Assembly: GCA_020205615.1 (NCBI GenBank)
Contig: CM035171.1
Coordinates: 7,085,399 to 7,149,398, forward strand
Reading direction: 5' to 3'
Origin: Panax quinquefolius
Lineage: Eukaryota > Streptophyta > Magnoliopsida > Apiales > Araliaceae
DNA length: 64,000 nucleotides
Shown: positions 22,016 to 33,349 of the stretch, piece after piece
Position numbering within the stretch: position 1 is the stretch's first letter
How the letters are laid out: every line of letters starts with the position of its first letter
Notes under the pieces: generated by a model
Databases searched by the model: none
The model's input: only the letters and a program-made list of their open reading frames with translations
Told to the model about the DNA's origin: nothing
Translations under genes and position numbers: made by a program

Positions 22016-23877
22016 TGTTAGGTTTGTAATATTAAAGAACGCAATCAAATTACAAAAATAATGCGGAAGCGTGTAAAATCAGAGTTTAAAAATTTACAAA
22101 CCATATACCCGGATCACCCTTTATGCATAATTATTAATTAAACGAAAAGATAAAGAATAAATCATACCTTGAAGATCGAGCTTCCTGCACAAAGTTCACT
22201 TCCAAATCCTTTCGCGTTCAATCTTGAATCCACCGGTTTGGTTCCTTCCTTTGATCAACGTTAGCCACCCAAATGTTTGGCCTCTGAGGGTGATACACCA
22301 AGAAAGAATAAAATTCAAAGATGGGTGTTATGGCTAACCCTAGTTTTCTATCTCTATAGAAAAGGCATACTCCCAACAACTTGAAATTATTACGCACTTT
22401 ATTAAAGTCAACAACCCATCCCACCCATAATAAGACTCTCTTATTTATAGATGTGGGCAACCCACCTTAACAATTAAGGAATTGGGTTTTAATTAATTAA
22501 TTCTTTTAATTAATTAAGCTCCCTAATCTTATTAGGGATAATTAATTAAACTCCTTTAACTAATTTTCCTTCCTAATCCAATTAGAATAAATGAAGTACT
22601 TATATTAAATTAATTCCTAAACTCTTTTAGAAATTAAAATAATAATAATTGTAATAATATTAATAAGACTCCTCTTATTAATTTATATTTAATATTTCTA
22701 AAATATTAAATAATAAATATTAAGCTATTTAATTTATTCTATCACCATAGATTAAATTAAATATACTTAACATATTATTATTACGATTATGCCATTAACT
22801 TCTTAAATAATTATTCTTCCTTTTATGGTGTGACCCTTTAGGTTCTCCATATTAAACCTATTTGTGAATAAATCAATTAGAACAATTCTAATCTTATTTA
22901 AATAAATAAATTAAACAAATAATTTATTTAAATAAATAATATTTATTCTACAATGAGGATAAGCCTCCCTAACATCAACGACTTTCCGGATAATATAGAT
23001 TTCAACATTAATCATAAAAGAACCTTTGAGTAAATAGTTACTGCATAATTCAATCCTTCCACCATACAATGTCCCAATTAAATATAAGACATGGAATTTC
23101 ACCAAGTCTTATTTTATTTAATTATATGCATTTCGATCCTTAAATGCACAACTCCAAATAATGCAAATTAGAAACTCCTTTCTAATTTCATTCTCGCTTA
23201 ACCAAGGACTCACCGGGTTGTCATTTATCGAATCACATAGACATTTCTCTTTATTTTATTAGTGGTAGATTCTTTATTGATCATACATTATCTCCATGTA
23301 TAACTTATTATACCCAAGCATACCCTTTGATATACCCTAAGGGGTCTTAAGGAATAAGTCAAAGTATAACTCATCATACACAAGATACTATGATGATCTC
23401 AAGTCCAAGGATCACTTGTCTACTATCACTACAGAATTCCTATCGACAGCAAATAAAACTCCATTAGGTATTCCTTAGCGAGCCAATGCTCAGTGAACTT
23501 ATTCTCTAATAAGCACCTACATACTTGCTTTTAGTGTCTCCACACAAAATGATCACGATCAATCATCCTCATCCAATGAAAGAAGAACGTATGTACCAAT
23601 CTATCCCATTCACTAATCCCCAATTTAGTAATCCAACGATTGGGAACTATTTTAGTTTTAAGCTTTCAAATAATTTAGATCTCATTAGAATGATCATCAT
23701 CATTATTCTAAAAGCATTGCTTAAAACTATGGGTTTATCACATATTATAAAACAAAGATCATGTAGATAATTAAAAGCCTTTAATAAATTAATACTTTTA
23801 TTAATAAATGAATAAGATTGTTACAAAGTATATGCTTTATCATCAAACATGATTGGCTTGTGTGCATACTACTTTCA
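22016..23877 (-). repeat. 5' LTR of the copia element
   Basis: 1862 bp, pairs with 4908-6779. Plus-strand ends TGTTAGG and CTTTCA. Differences from its partner are mostly one- to three-base indels. Confidence 0.92.
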
Positions 23878-24420
23878 GGGAGCATCCCAAGACATCAAAT
23901 ATCTTGTAATCTGCTTTATCCATGCTTCCGCCTAAAAGTGGTTTTGGCTCTCCCTTAAACTCCGGTGGTCCCAAATCCTTGAATTGTTTAGCGGTGACCA
24001 CCGAGAGTTTTCCGTGTTTCCACCCCACGCTTTTGGACAGAGTCGCTTTACACTTTGATGTCGCATGAATTCTAAAACCTTTTAAACGTCATTCGTCGTT
24101 CAATCAATTGATCAAGATTGTTGTTTACGGAGGATTATCGCCATCCCGTTGCACATTGTCCCGATTATTGATCTGTGGAGAATCAACAGCCTCTCGTGTG
24201 CTCCATTGCTATTCTCAACATTCTCTTGATGCCATTTTCAAACACCGCCACAAAATAAGGGTTAATTGACATGCAACATATTATCACTATATTCTCACCA
24301 ACTAATCAAATACCAAATAAACTTAGGTAGGTCATACTAGCGAAGGTATTCCCTGCCTCCCTCCTCCTAGTACTATTCTCACATCTTAGCCAGGATCATA
24401 TCCCTAAGCTCGATACCAAC
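23878..24420 (-). pseudogene. Gag N-terminus, leader and PBS of body A
   Basis: Continuation of body A to the right of the copia insertion. On the minus strand gag starts at 24235 (MASENVENS..., as in B and C) and runs into the KQFKDLGPPEFKGEPK and MDKADYKIFDVLGC segments before the break at 23,878. The PBS is at 24408-24418 (TGGTATCGAGC on the minus strand), next to the shared LTR. The leader between PBS and gag is about 175 bp. Confidence 0.85.
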
Positions 24421-26832
24421 CGCGACGCCCCAAAATTAGGTATACGCCACCCATCTTGGGTCGCCACTTACATGGTACATAAATTCAAATACAACTTACT
24501 AATATAACTGTAAGTATAATACGACATAAACTGTGAGTTTGAATACAAATATTGTCTACTAGATATTATACAAACTCAAAAGGAGTCCTCATTACAACTA
24601 TTATCACACTATTTCACTGCATAGTGAGGACTACTAATGCTATCCTCTCGACCATTACTTCGTTCCCAGACTTCGTCCCCAAATATGTTCTCATTTCAAG
24701 AGAATAAGTGGAAGAAAGTGGTGAGCTCAACTAGCCCAAGAAGAAATATTATGACTAAGATAATGCGTAATAAATTATCATTAGCCTTCAACAAATGTTA
24801 AACCGATAAAATACAATAGACAACCAGCTTTAACTGCTAAGCTGAATAAGCAATCCATTAAAAGAGTCAAGTAGAGAATAAAGTCTACTATCTTTTAGGT
24901 TTTAAAAGGTTTTCATCAATTTTTATCATCGCAGACTCACTTTTAATAACAAAACCACCACATCTAATCATCCCCGTACCACTGGCCAAGGATTTTCATC
25001 AAATTATCAATGGTCATGACTATACCGAATCACCCCGGTCATAATCATACCAAAACTATCCATCATCGCATTACAGCCACCGAGGACTTTTGTCACATCA
25101 TTTATAACAAGTCGATTATACCGAATGATCCCCGTCATAATCATACTAAGTTCATTTATGCACGTAAGCCAAAGATAACATAATATAATATGAGGATGAT
25201 GACAATGACATAATAATTCAATAAAACAAGTTCAAGAATTATTTTATCCAGAATTATTATCGTCCAAATTGTCAACATGATAATCGCTTTTTAGAGTAAA
25301 ATTCAAGAATGTTCGTAAGAGTATTTCCATGAAAAGATATCGGATGAAACGCAAATATCAAGGATATTCTACTAATTTCATGGAGTATAGAAGTCAAAGT
25401 TTTAACCAACCGAGAATAATAAGAAATGGAATAACAATGAAATCACCACGCATGCGGTACTTGCGATGACAAAAGTTATTCCAATGTATAATAATAACGG
25501 AACCGTGTCGTGAAAATCACAATCGGCTGATGTTCCAAATGTAATAATAAATGCGAATAATAAATGATGGAACCAGTCCCACAGATAAAGATAGATGAGC
25601 GGGATATTCCTACGTAATAATAAAGACGGAATAATAAAATGGAACCAGTGTCCGCGATATAGATGCATGCAGGATATTCCAACAGAATAATAAAGAATAG
25701 AAGAATGTCACCAAGTATAGGGGATTCCGCATATACAGGTTATTCCAACAGAATAATAAGAATGGAATAACATAAGGATTTCACCAAGTATAGGTCCTAG
25801 ATATATACAAAGTTATGTATAGGGTATACCACTTTTTACAAAAGTTATTCCAATGTAATAATAATGAATGGAATAACGTAAGTTCTCTTCATGAATAAGA
25901 AAGAATAACACCCATTACTGGTACAACAAATAATACCCCTTACCGTAAAAAGACACCGGATATCAAAGTAGTGAAGTACCGTAATACTTTCTTCTTTCTC
26001 TATATAGATTTTCTCTCTATAACTTTCTCTATAATTTCTCTCTCTAGTTTCAAAGAATTAAGTAAGAAAATAATGAAGGAATGAGCTTCATTTATAGGAA
26101 AATAGAATGCATAAGAATTAATCCATGAAACGGTCCGATTGATTTACTTTAATCGACGGTCCATATTTAAAGCAAAATCTTTTAAATAAAATATAATATA
26201 TTCTATTTATATAAAAACATTTTACTATGCAAATACAATGCAACACTATGCAAAAAACACTATGCAAAACACTATGCAACACTATGCATAATAAAATATA
26301 ATATATTCTATTTATAGAATAACTTTAATAAAGTATTCTATTTTATATAAAAGATGTTTCTATTTTATTACGTTAATAATAATGAATAAAACAAAGCGTC
26401 ATTATCGCTATAATAATTCATATTATTAATCGACAATAATGGAATCAAACCGAGTGACTTCTCACATAAGCATCAATAATCAATACCGCGTCTTTACTAT
26501 GCAACCACACGTGACAATGTACTTTTACTATCGAGTAGTTCAACAAGATCAACGGTAAAACTTTTTCGCCGTTATTTCAATAAAATATTTTTGTCGTTTT
26601 CTCAATCCGACAATAATTACATTGTAGGGTCCACCAATGATTGAGCTGTTATACGAATATTCCCGCTAAACCGAATATTCCCCACCAATCGAATATAATA
26701 TAACCACTTGCATACTTTTGCAAAATTTATAAATACTACCCACAACTATAATATTATCTTAAATTCACACCATAATATTAAAAATTATTTCGACAAAATT
26801 TAAATCATTATTGATAAAATCTGGGTCTCACA
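24421..26832 (-). repeat. Complete LTR shared by bodies A and B
   Basis: 2412 bp. It serves as the 5' LTR of A (PBS of A adjoins its left end at 24,418) and as the 3' LTR of B (purine tract of B adjoins its right end at 26,833). On the minus strand it begins TGTGAGACCC. U3 has GAATATTC at 26655-26662 and 26673-26680, a cluster of ATGCAAxACT repeats (about 26,222-26,290) and a TATA-like TATAAATGA on the minus strand at about 26,088-26,096. Downstream of TATA are GGAATAACxx/GGAATATCC repeats (25,600-25,860). No break or second LTR is seen, so the two bodies truly share it. Confidence 0.9.
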
Positions 26833-27266
26833 ATCTCCTCCTTATGGAATTTCACCTCGAAATTAGGGTACGACTGGTATGATAAGAGGTGAGGATACCT
26901 TGAATACCTTTATCGTAAAAAAATATTAAATTCATCTTCGCAATCCCATTAAAGATATCAATTCATCTTTTCACTACAGTGCCAAAGATATACAACCAGA
27001 AAACCAATAATGCTTTGACGCAGCGATTAATAGTATCACGACCACGAATTATCCATGCACCAATCGCCAAGGATATTCGTGTTTTTCAATTACTTGGCCA
27101 TGATTATACCGAATAATCCTTGGTCATAATCATACCAAGTCTATCAATGCACTACTGACCAAAGATGACTTTTACCACATCTATGAATTAATATTTCATT
27201 CACGAGACTCACCTCAATAATTAATTCATATCATCGAATCATCCTCGCACTACAAAGCCAAGGATA
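26833..27266 (-). pseudogene. Polypurine tract and pol tail of body B
   Basis: Matches 1022-1456 of body A: purine tract, last pol codons, then degenerate 57-bp units. Same deletion endpoint as in A. Confidence 0.7.
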
Positions 27267-27846
27267 TTCATTAGTATCACGCACCACGAATTATCCACGC
27301 GCTACTACCAAAGATAATTGTGTATTCATTAAGTATCACGACCACAAATTATCCATGCACTACTACTACCAAAGATAATCGTGTATTCATTAGTATCACG
27401 ACCATAAATTATCCATGCACTACTACCAAAGATAATCGTGTATTCATTAGTATCACGACCACGAATTATCCATCCACTACTACGCAAAGATAATCGTGTA
27501 TTCATTAGTATCACGACCACGAATTATCCATGCACTACTACCAAAGATAATCGTATATTCATTAATATCACGACCACGAAATTATCCATGCACTACTACC
27601 AAAGATAATCGTGTATTCATTAAGATCACCGACCACAAATTATCCATGCACTACTACCAAAGATAATCGTGTATTCATTAGTATCACGACCACGAATTAT
27701 CCATGCACTACTACCAAAGATAATCGTGTATTCATTAAGATCACGACCATAAATTATCCATGCACTACTACCAAAGATAATTGTGTATTCATTAAGTATC
27801 ACGACCACAAATTATCCATGCACTACTACCAAAGATAATTGTGTAT
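27267..27846 (-). repeat. 57-bp tandem repeat, ten units, inside body B
   Basis: Ten units starting near 27,269, 27,325, 27,385, 27,441, 27,500, 27,557, 27,615, 27,672, 27,729 and 27,786. Unit 6 has the TTAATATCACG variant also found in unit 6 of body A, so units correspond by position. The stop-free frames on both strands are a by-product of the 57-bp length. Confidence 0.92.
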
Positions 27847-29190
27847 TCAATTACTAAGCATGATTATACCCCAACAATCCTCGGTCATAATCATACCAAG
27901 TCCATCTATGCACTTCATGCCACAAGAGACTTTCAACATAATATAAACACGAGGATAATGATATAAAGAATCAATCAAATGAGATAAAGGATAAATATTA
28001 AACATTTATAATATAATTTATCCAGATTCAAGAATATCCCCATGTTATCAATCACTTAATAATCTCATAATCTAATATCATTAATATTATAACAATATTT
28101 TAATCATTTCTTAAATTTATAAACAATTTATCTCAATTGTTTACGCTTTACCATATAATGCATTTAATCATTCAAAATGCCATACTCATAAGATATCATC
28201 ACCAATTATCAAATTCCTCATCAAAAAAATATACATATACTCTATGTAGGATTCTCTAGCCATAAAATCCTATTTTCAACTTTGTTATTTCACATAACAT
28301 ATTTAACTCATATGTTCAGTAAATTAAACTATTTTCATAAAAATACCAAATCAGTCCCAAAAATATTTCTTTTCTGGGATTTAGCATAATATAGTCCCAT
28401 AATGAAAATATATTTTCTCTCGAATTTTTAAAATTCATTTACTATTTTTCAAAATCAATTTCTAATTAATTCCTTAAGAAATTAGCTACCTCAAGTTTAA
28501 CTCCAAAATACCCAAATCTTGGAAAGACCTTACACATGTTAACGTGAGCTTCTAGTTTAAATTTCATGGTCATCTGAGTTATAGAACTCGTTATAGCGTT
28601 TTTCGTAAAAACCTAAATATTGAAATAGTCATAACTTGCTCATTTTAAGTCGAAATGAGCTCATTTTTGGACAGGAGGTACTTTATACCATATACTTTCA
28701 TGTCCCAAAAGGCCAGAATTTTTCTCATAATTTAAGTGGCCGAAACAGCCCCTCTAAAATTATGGCAAAGAACTTTTTCGGCTTTTTGCAGCTTTGCACT
28801 CCTTTGCTAACATCAGTCCACACAAAATCTACAACACCTTTCCAGTAATTCCACTTAGATTAGTTAGGTAACTCATAGATCTAACTCTAGGACTTGACCA
28901 CACTCAAAATTCAAAATATAATAGGAGATATGGTCAATTGAATTTCATATTACGCTTTTCACCAAAATCTGATTTTTCAACCCTTTGTGATTTCTAAGAA
29001 ACTTTCATGTTTTCACATAATAACCACATAACTCATCATAACACTTACTAATACTTCATATACCCATGATTTTCATTAGTCCAATGCTTTTATTATGACT
29101 TTCATCATAAACCACGTGAACCTGCTCCTTTAGTTGAAGAAATATTTGAGGGTTTAAGAAATGGGTTTTTGTATCTTTGGGGTCAATACA
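27847..29190 (-). other. Noncoding filler replacing pol in body B
   Basis: Nearly identical to 2041-3390. No coding region recognised. A short open frame at 28,636-28,848 is not supported by its counterpart in body A. Confidence 0.75.
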
Positions 29191-29866
29191 AAATTCGATT
29201 TCACGCCTAGGGTAGGCTAGAAATCTTCAAGAATACGCCAAGAAATTTATTAATGATAGAAATATCATTCAAAATTGCTACTCTTATCCAAGACTTGGAT
29301 AGTACGTTACATCGATACCAACTGTGACTTCTATCCTTTAACCTAGATAGCACCTCACAATGATACCTATCAACTTGTCATCGTCATTCACGACGTCGCC
29401 TACAGAAAGTCTGGCTTCGGTGCATTCCATATAAGGAAGTCAACAACGAAAGGATCGGGGCTCTTTACTTATGGCTTGATATGACAATGATTGACTTTAG
29501 TGGTTTGGTTACTTTGAATTCGCATGAAAGCTAACAACTTTACTAAAATCATGATGAGTATTTAGCCAATCGATTTTTAAAGTCACATCAAAGACAAATA
29601 TTTTCAAAGAGATAAGATCGACAGGTAACGTGAAAGTGTTTATTTGAATCAAACAAGATTTAAAAATAAGTAAGCGTAACGAAGGCTCTTACTAACGAAG
29701 TTTCAACCAATAAGTCAAAGTTTAACTTCTTCTGAGTCAAATTCAAACGTTGAACACAACTAGGTGAAATAAAAGAGTGGGTAGAATCTGTATCTAACAC
29801 TTGATAGACTTCGTAAAGAGCTTATGATTAACTTACCCGTGATAATTTTATTCAGTTCCTCGTCAC
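29191..29866 (-). pseudogene. Protease and start of RT of body B
   Basis: Counterpart of 3391-4066 and ends at the same place after the REIEFCID-like residues. The catalytic triplet region reads D-T-D where A reads D-T-R and C reads D-T-G (29,784-29,793). More frame changes than A. Confidence 0.72.
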
Positions 29867-29889
29867 GAGAAAAAAAACGCCTCTTTAAA

Positions 29890-31044
29890 CTACGGGCTTT
29901 GGTTTGTGTCGGGACAAACCTTTGGTGCCTCCATCCTAGTTGAATTTGTCTTCGATAAATGACAAAATCGAGCTAAGTGACCTTCTCTTCCACAATTATA
30001 ACATGCTTTGAATGACATGGCGCAATTGATCGATGTGTCCCTCTCCTCCGCATTTGAAACATATAATAGGTGGTCCTTCTTCTTCCTTAACAACAAAATG
30101 GTAATCGACGTCTTTCCATCATTGTTGAATCTCCTTTTCTTGAAATGTCCATTCTTATTATTTTGGCCTCGATTACCACCGGTGGTTACCATATCCGCCC
30201 GTTGATTCCCTCCACGCTTGTTGTCACCGCTCGATGACTACTCTCTCACCGGTATTATAATTTTGCGTACCTTTCTTTTTAGTTGCGTTGACTCGTTATC
30301 ACGCCCACTAATCGAGCCCTATTTACAACATCCCAATAAAAACACGCTTTATGAGAAATAAGATGTTGACGATCTCCGCTTTTCAAACCTCTTAAAACAT
30401 TCGCGCCATTCTCTCTTCATTATCCACCAAATGGGACGCAAACCGTGATAACTCCGTAAATTTTGCCTCGTATCATGCGACACTCTGGCCATACTGCTTT
30501 GTTCCAACTTGATAAACTCCACCTCCTTCATGTGGCGAATACTTTCGTGAAAGTATTTGTCGTTGAACAGCCTCTCGAACTTCTCCCAAGATATCTTCAA
30601 GACAAAGAAGTTGAGTATGCGTTTTACTGATTCCCACCAAAGAATCGCCTCTCCGCAAGAACATAAAAAGGCGTGAAAAGGAACCTTTTGCTCCTGGAGC
30701 ATCCCAAGACATCAAATATCTTGTAATCTGCTTTATCCATGCTTCCGCCAAAAGTGGTTTTGGCTCTCCTTAAACTCCGGTGGTCCCAAATTTGAATTGT
30801 TTAATGCGGTGACCGCCGAGAGTTTTCCGTGTTTCCACCCCACGTTTTGGACAGAGTCGCTTTTACCGATGTTGCATGAATTCTAAAACCTTTTAAACGT
30901 CATCAGTCCTTCATCAATTGATCGTTGTTGTTGTTTTACGGAGGATTATCGCCATCCTGTTGCACATTGTCCTCGATTATCGATCTGTGGAGAATCAACA
31001 GCCTCTCGTGCTCCATTGCTATTCTCAACATTCTCTGATGCCAT
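29890..31044 (-). pseudogene. Gag of body B
   Basis: Minus strand, start ATG at 31044 (MASENVENSNG). The core is at 30349-30751 in two frames (EAWIKQITRYLMSW, KISWEKFERLFNDKYFHES, HMKEVEFIKLEQSSMA). Zinc knuckles are at 29890-30192: the first is degraded (YVSNAEERDTS-INC) and the second intact (CYNCGREGHLARFC). Unlike A, gag is not interrupted by an insertion; this shows the empty target site of the copia element at about 30,692-30,700. Confidence 0.85.
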
Positions 31045-31214
31045 TTTCAAACACCGCCACAAAATAAGGGTTAATTGACATGCAACATATTATCACTATA
31101 TTCTCAACCGACTAATCAAATACCAAATAAACTTAGGTAGGTCATACTAGCGAAGGTATTCCCCGCCTCTCCTCCTAGTACTATTCTCACATCTTAGCCA
31201 GGATCATATCCTAA

Positions 31215-31225
31215 GCTCGATACCA
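31215..31225 (-). promoter_or_regulatory. Primer-binding site of body B
   Basis: TGGTATCGAGC on the minus strand, two bases from the LTR, as in A, C, D and E. Confidence 0.8.
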
Positions 31226-31227
31226 AC

Positions 31228-31602
31228 CGCGACGCCCCAAAATTAGGTATACGCCACCCATCTTGGGTCGCCACTTACATGGTACATAAATTCAAATACA
31301 ACTTACTAATATAACTGCCGTGGTAATAATACTGACATAAACCGTGAGTTTGAATACAAATATTGTCTACTAGATATTATACAAACTCAAAAGGAGTCCT
31401 CATTACAACTATTATCACACTATTTCACGTAATAGTGAGGACTACTAATGCTATCCTCTCGACCATTACTTCGTTCCCGACTCGTCCCCTATGTTCTCAT
31501 TTCCTCAAGAGAACAAAGGAAGAAAAGGTGAGCTCAACTAGCCCAAAGAAGAAATATTATGACTAAGATAATGCGAATAAATTATCAATAGTCTTCAACA
31601 AT
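31228..31602 (-). repeat. Truncated 5' LTR of body B
   Basis: Matches 24421-24800 of the complete LTR, then stops abruptly after CTTCAACAATG. The remaining 2 kb are gone, and unrelated sequence follows. A short repeat ATGCGAATAAA occurs both at about 31,573 and at the junction (about 31,600), which may hint at end joining. Confidence 0.85.
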
Positions 31603-31829
31603 GCGAATAAACGTGGTGGTGGTGGAACATTCAAGGCGTCAGTGGTGGAGCATTCTGCTCAAAAAGCTTTCATCATAAAACGTACAAATTGCTGCATAGG
31701 ATTCTCTTGGGCTTCATTCCTATTTTCATTTTCATTATGAACCTCTTCGTTTCTATTCTCAGTATTAGGTTCCACATTAGCATTTCTTCATACCCTAGGT
31801 ACTCTTCCTCCTCTAATTCTGGGTGGCAT
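31603..31829 (-). pseudogene. Gag-like N-terminal fragment of another element (F)
   Basis: Minus strand. An ATG at 31829 opens MPPRIRGGRVPRV, then a stop, then RNANVEPNTENRNEEVHNE (31,740-31,785), NPMQQFVRFMMKAF (about 31,675-31,715) and a second stop. MPPR starts and a Q-Q-F-V-R-F-M stretch are common at the start of plant gypsy gag proteins. The fragment ends where the broken LTR of B begins. Assignment to gypsy is an inference from these short stretches. Confidence 0.5.
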
Positions 31830-32208
31830 TTTATATCTGTTTAATAACATTAATTTATATTATTAAACCATTCATTACAAGAACATTCATACAAAAGGTT
31901 AAACAATAACATTCATAACAAATATATTTAATATTATTATATATTAAACATGTTCTTACATGCCTTGATCATTTCTATCATTGTTAGTTCCACCGGCTAT
32001 TACATATTCACCTTTTACTATGTACATAACATTGCTAGCAAAAGATTTACATATACTAATCCTTAACCATTTTCAGGTTAGGATTCCCAAAAGATATCCC
32101 CATAGAGCTACCAAAAGTGGGATACTTTTACATCCTACACATATGAACCCATTTACAGTATTTACATTATCATAGATATACATGCCATAAACATCTCCAG
32201 ACTGACAC

Positions 32209-32772
32209 TCAAATATCCCTATCCCGCACTGGAGTGATGGAACGCACACGCTCCTCTTCAGTAATAGCCATAACCCTGGCTCGCGAAATAGAATATCTAG
32301 TCTGTCCTAGCTCCTGGGGGTGATTCCAGACAGCTGTCTGGACCCTTTCCATGGAATGAATATATACAAAATTCATCATTTCCTTTTGTCTTTTGCACTC
32401 ATCCAACCGACTCTCTAAATGGTGAATATAATCATTAGAGGCTGTCATAATATTTTCCATTCCATGTCGTTCTTCATGCAATCCCTGGATCTGTTCTTCC
32501 TGATTCTGGACCTTATCTTCAGATACCTGAAGTCTAGCTAGCAATTCAATGTTCTGCTCCATCATATAATGGATCATTTCCCCTAGCTGTATCATTGCTT
32601 CTTCCATCTTGTTCTGTTGAGGCCCAACATCTGGTACCTCAAGCATCTCCTCCTCTGGATCCTCCTCTTCTTCTGTAGGTTCTGGATCTAAATCTATCAC
32701 TTACACTGGGGCTACTGGTGGTGGAGCGATCTGCTCCTCAATAAAAACTAATTCCTCTTGAATCTCTGTCAT
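32209..32772 (-). CDS. Acidic coiled-coil protein of unknown function (element F)
   Basis: Minus strand. An open frame of 163 codons (32209-32700) begins VIDLDPEPTEEEEDPEEEML. It continues with a long heptad-like segment (LGEMIHYMMEQNIELLARL, VQNQEEQIQGLHEE, YIHHLESRLDECKRQKEMM) and a basic tail (ARVMAITEEERVRSITPVR). A further 23 codons upstream, from an ATG at 32772 (MTEIQEELVFIEEQ), are in the same frame but separated by one TAA at about 32,701. The frame is otherwise clean, so the TAA may be a recent mutation or an error. It lies upstream of the gag-like fragment at 31829 on the same strand, so it may be an accessory or leader ORF of that element. No enzyme motif is seen. It could also be part of a host gene. 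Confidence 0.5.
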
Positions 32773-33344
32773 CCTACACATAAACAAATAACTTGATTAA
32801 TACATAATACAAGTTATATAACAAATAACAAATAACAGTTATTTTTAAATTATTTTATATTTACATTTTAAAATGAACTTCCACAGTTCACCTTCTTACA
32901 ACTCTATATGAGTTATTTATTTCATGTCTGTCGCCCTAACTTAAAGTTATAACCCCAGGTTCTCATCCTAAGGCTTCTAACTTAAAGCTTTGATAATCAC
33001 ATTGATCATATAAAATATTTTTATACATTTTTCAAATATCTCATCCAAGTTTTTATAACAATCATTTCTTTCTTTTATAGGGTTTGACATAACCTTTTGC
33101 TCACGATTATTCTATGATTTTAGATTATATTTCTTTTCCAAGTTATGTCAAGTTAGTTCCGTCATGGTGTTTAGCAATTCTTTGAGACACTAATGACTCT
33201 AAACTTGGCTTAGTAACTTTAAAAGTCTAATCATAACAACCATGGTTTTATAATAAATTACGTGTTTTAGGTATGACTAAAACTTGTTTGAATAATTTAT
33301 AGTTCTAATCATTTGTAGTATCAATTTTTTTATAATAAGATACT
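32773..33344. other. AT-rich sequence without a recognised gene
   Basis: No coding region on either strand. On the minus strand it lies between the coiled-coil ORF and the insertion point of array D-E, so it is probably leader sequence of the interrupted element F, continuing at 46,794. Confidence 0.5.
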
Positions 33345-33349
33345 AAACA

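Larger units (their letters stand above)
4908..23877 (-). mobile_element. Ty1/copia retrotransposon, minus strand, split by element C
   Basis: The LTRs are 4908-6779 (3' LTR) and 22016-23877 (5' LTR), about 1.87 kb each, ending TG...CA apart from one change at the outer left base pair. The PBS (22002-22014) matches initiator Met tRNA, and the PPT is at 6780-6794. The order gag - (integrase) - RT - RNase H is the copia order. The insertion splits gag of gypsy body A. The sequence jumps from CTCGGAG (4901-4907) to GGGAGCATCCC (23878-), while uninterrupted body B reads CTCCTGGAGCATCCC (about 30,692). GGAG is shared by both flanks, consistent with a 5-bp target duplication with one altered base. 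Excluding element C it is about 9.2 kb. The coding parts are decayed. Confidence 0.9.
1..31602 (-). mobile_element. Ty3/gypsy tandem array A-B, two pol-deleted bodies sharing an LTR
   Basis: Minus-strand LTR retrotransposon array. In plus coordinates the order is: 3' LTR of A (1-1021, running off the left edge), body A (1022-4907 and 23878-24420, split by a copia insertion), a complete LTR (24421-26832) that is both the 5' LTR of A and the 3' LTR of B, body B (26833-31227), and a truncated 5' LTR of B (31228-31602). The bodies are near identical and carry gag, zinc knuckles, protease and the first residues of RT. The rest of RT, RNase H and integrase are absent in both. The array probably arose by unequal recombination between LTRs and needs enzymes from another element; C in this window is a plausible relative of the donor. 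The left end and its target duplication lie outside the window. Confidence 0.88.
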
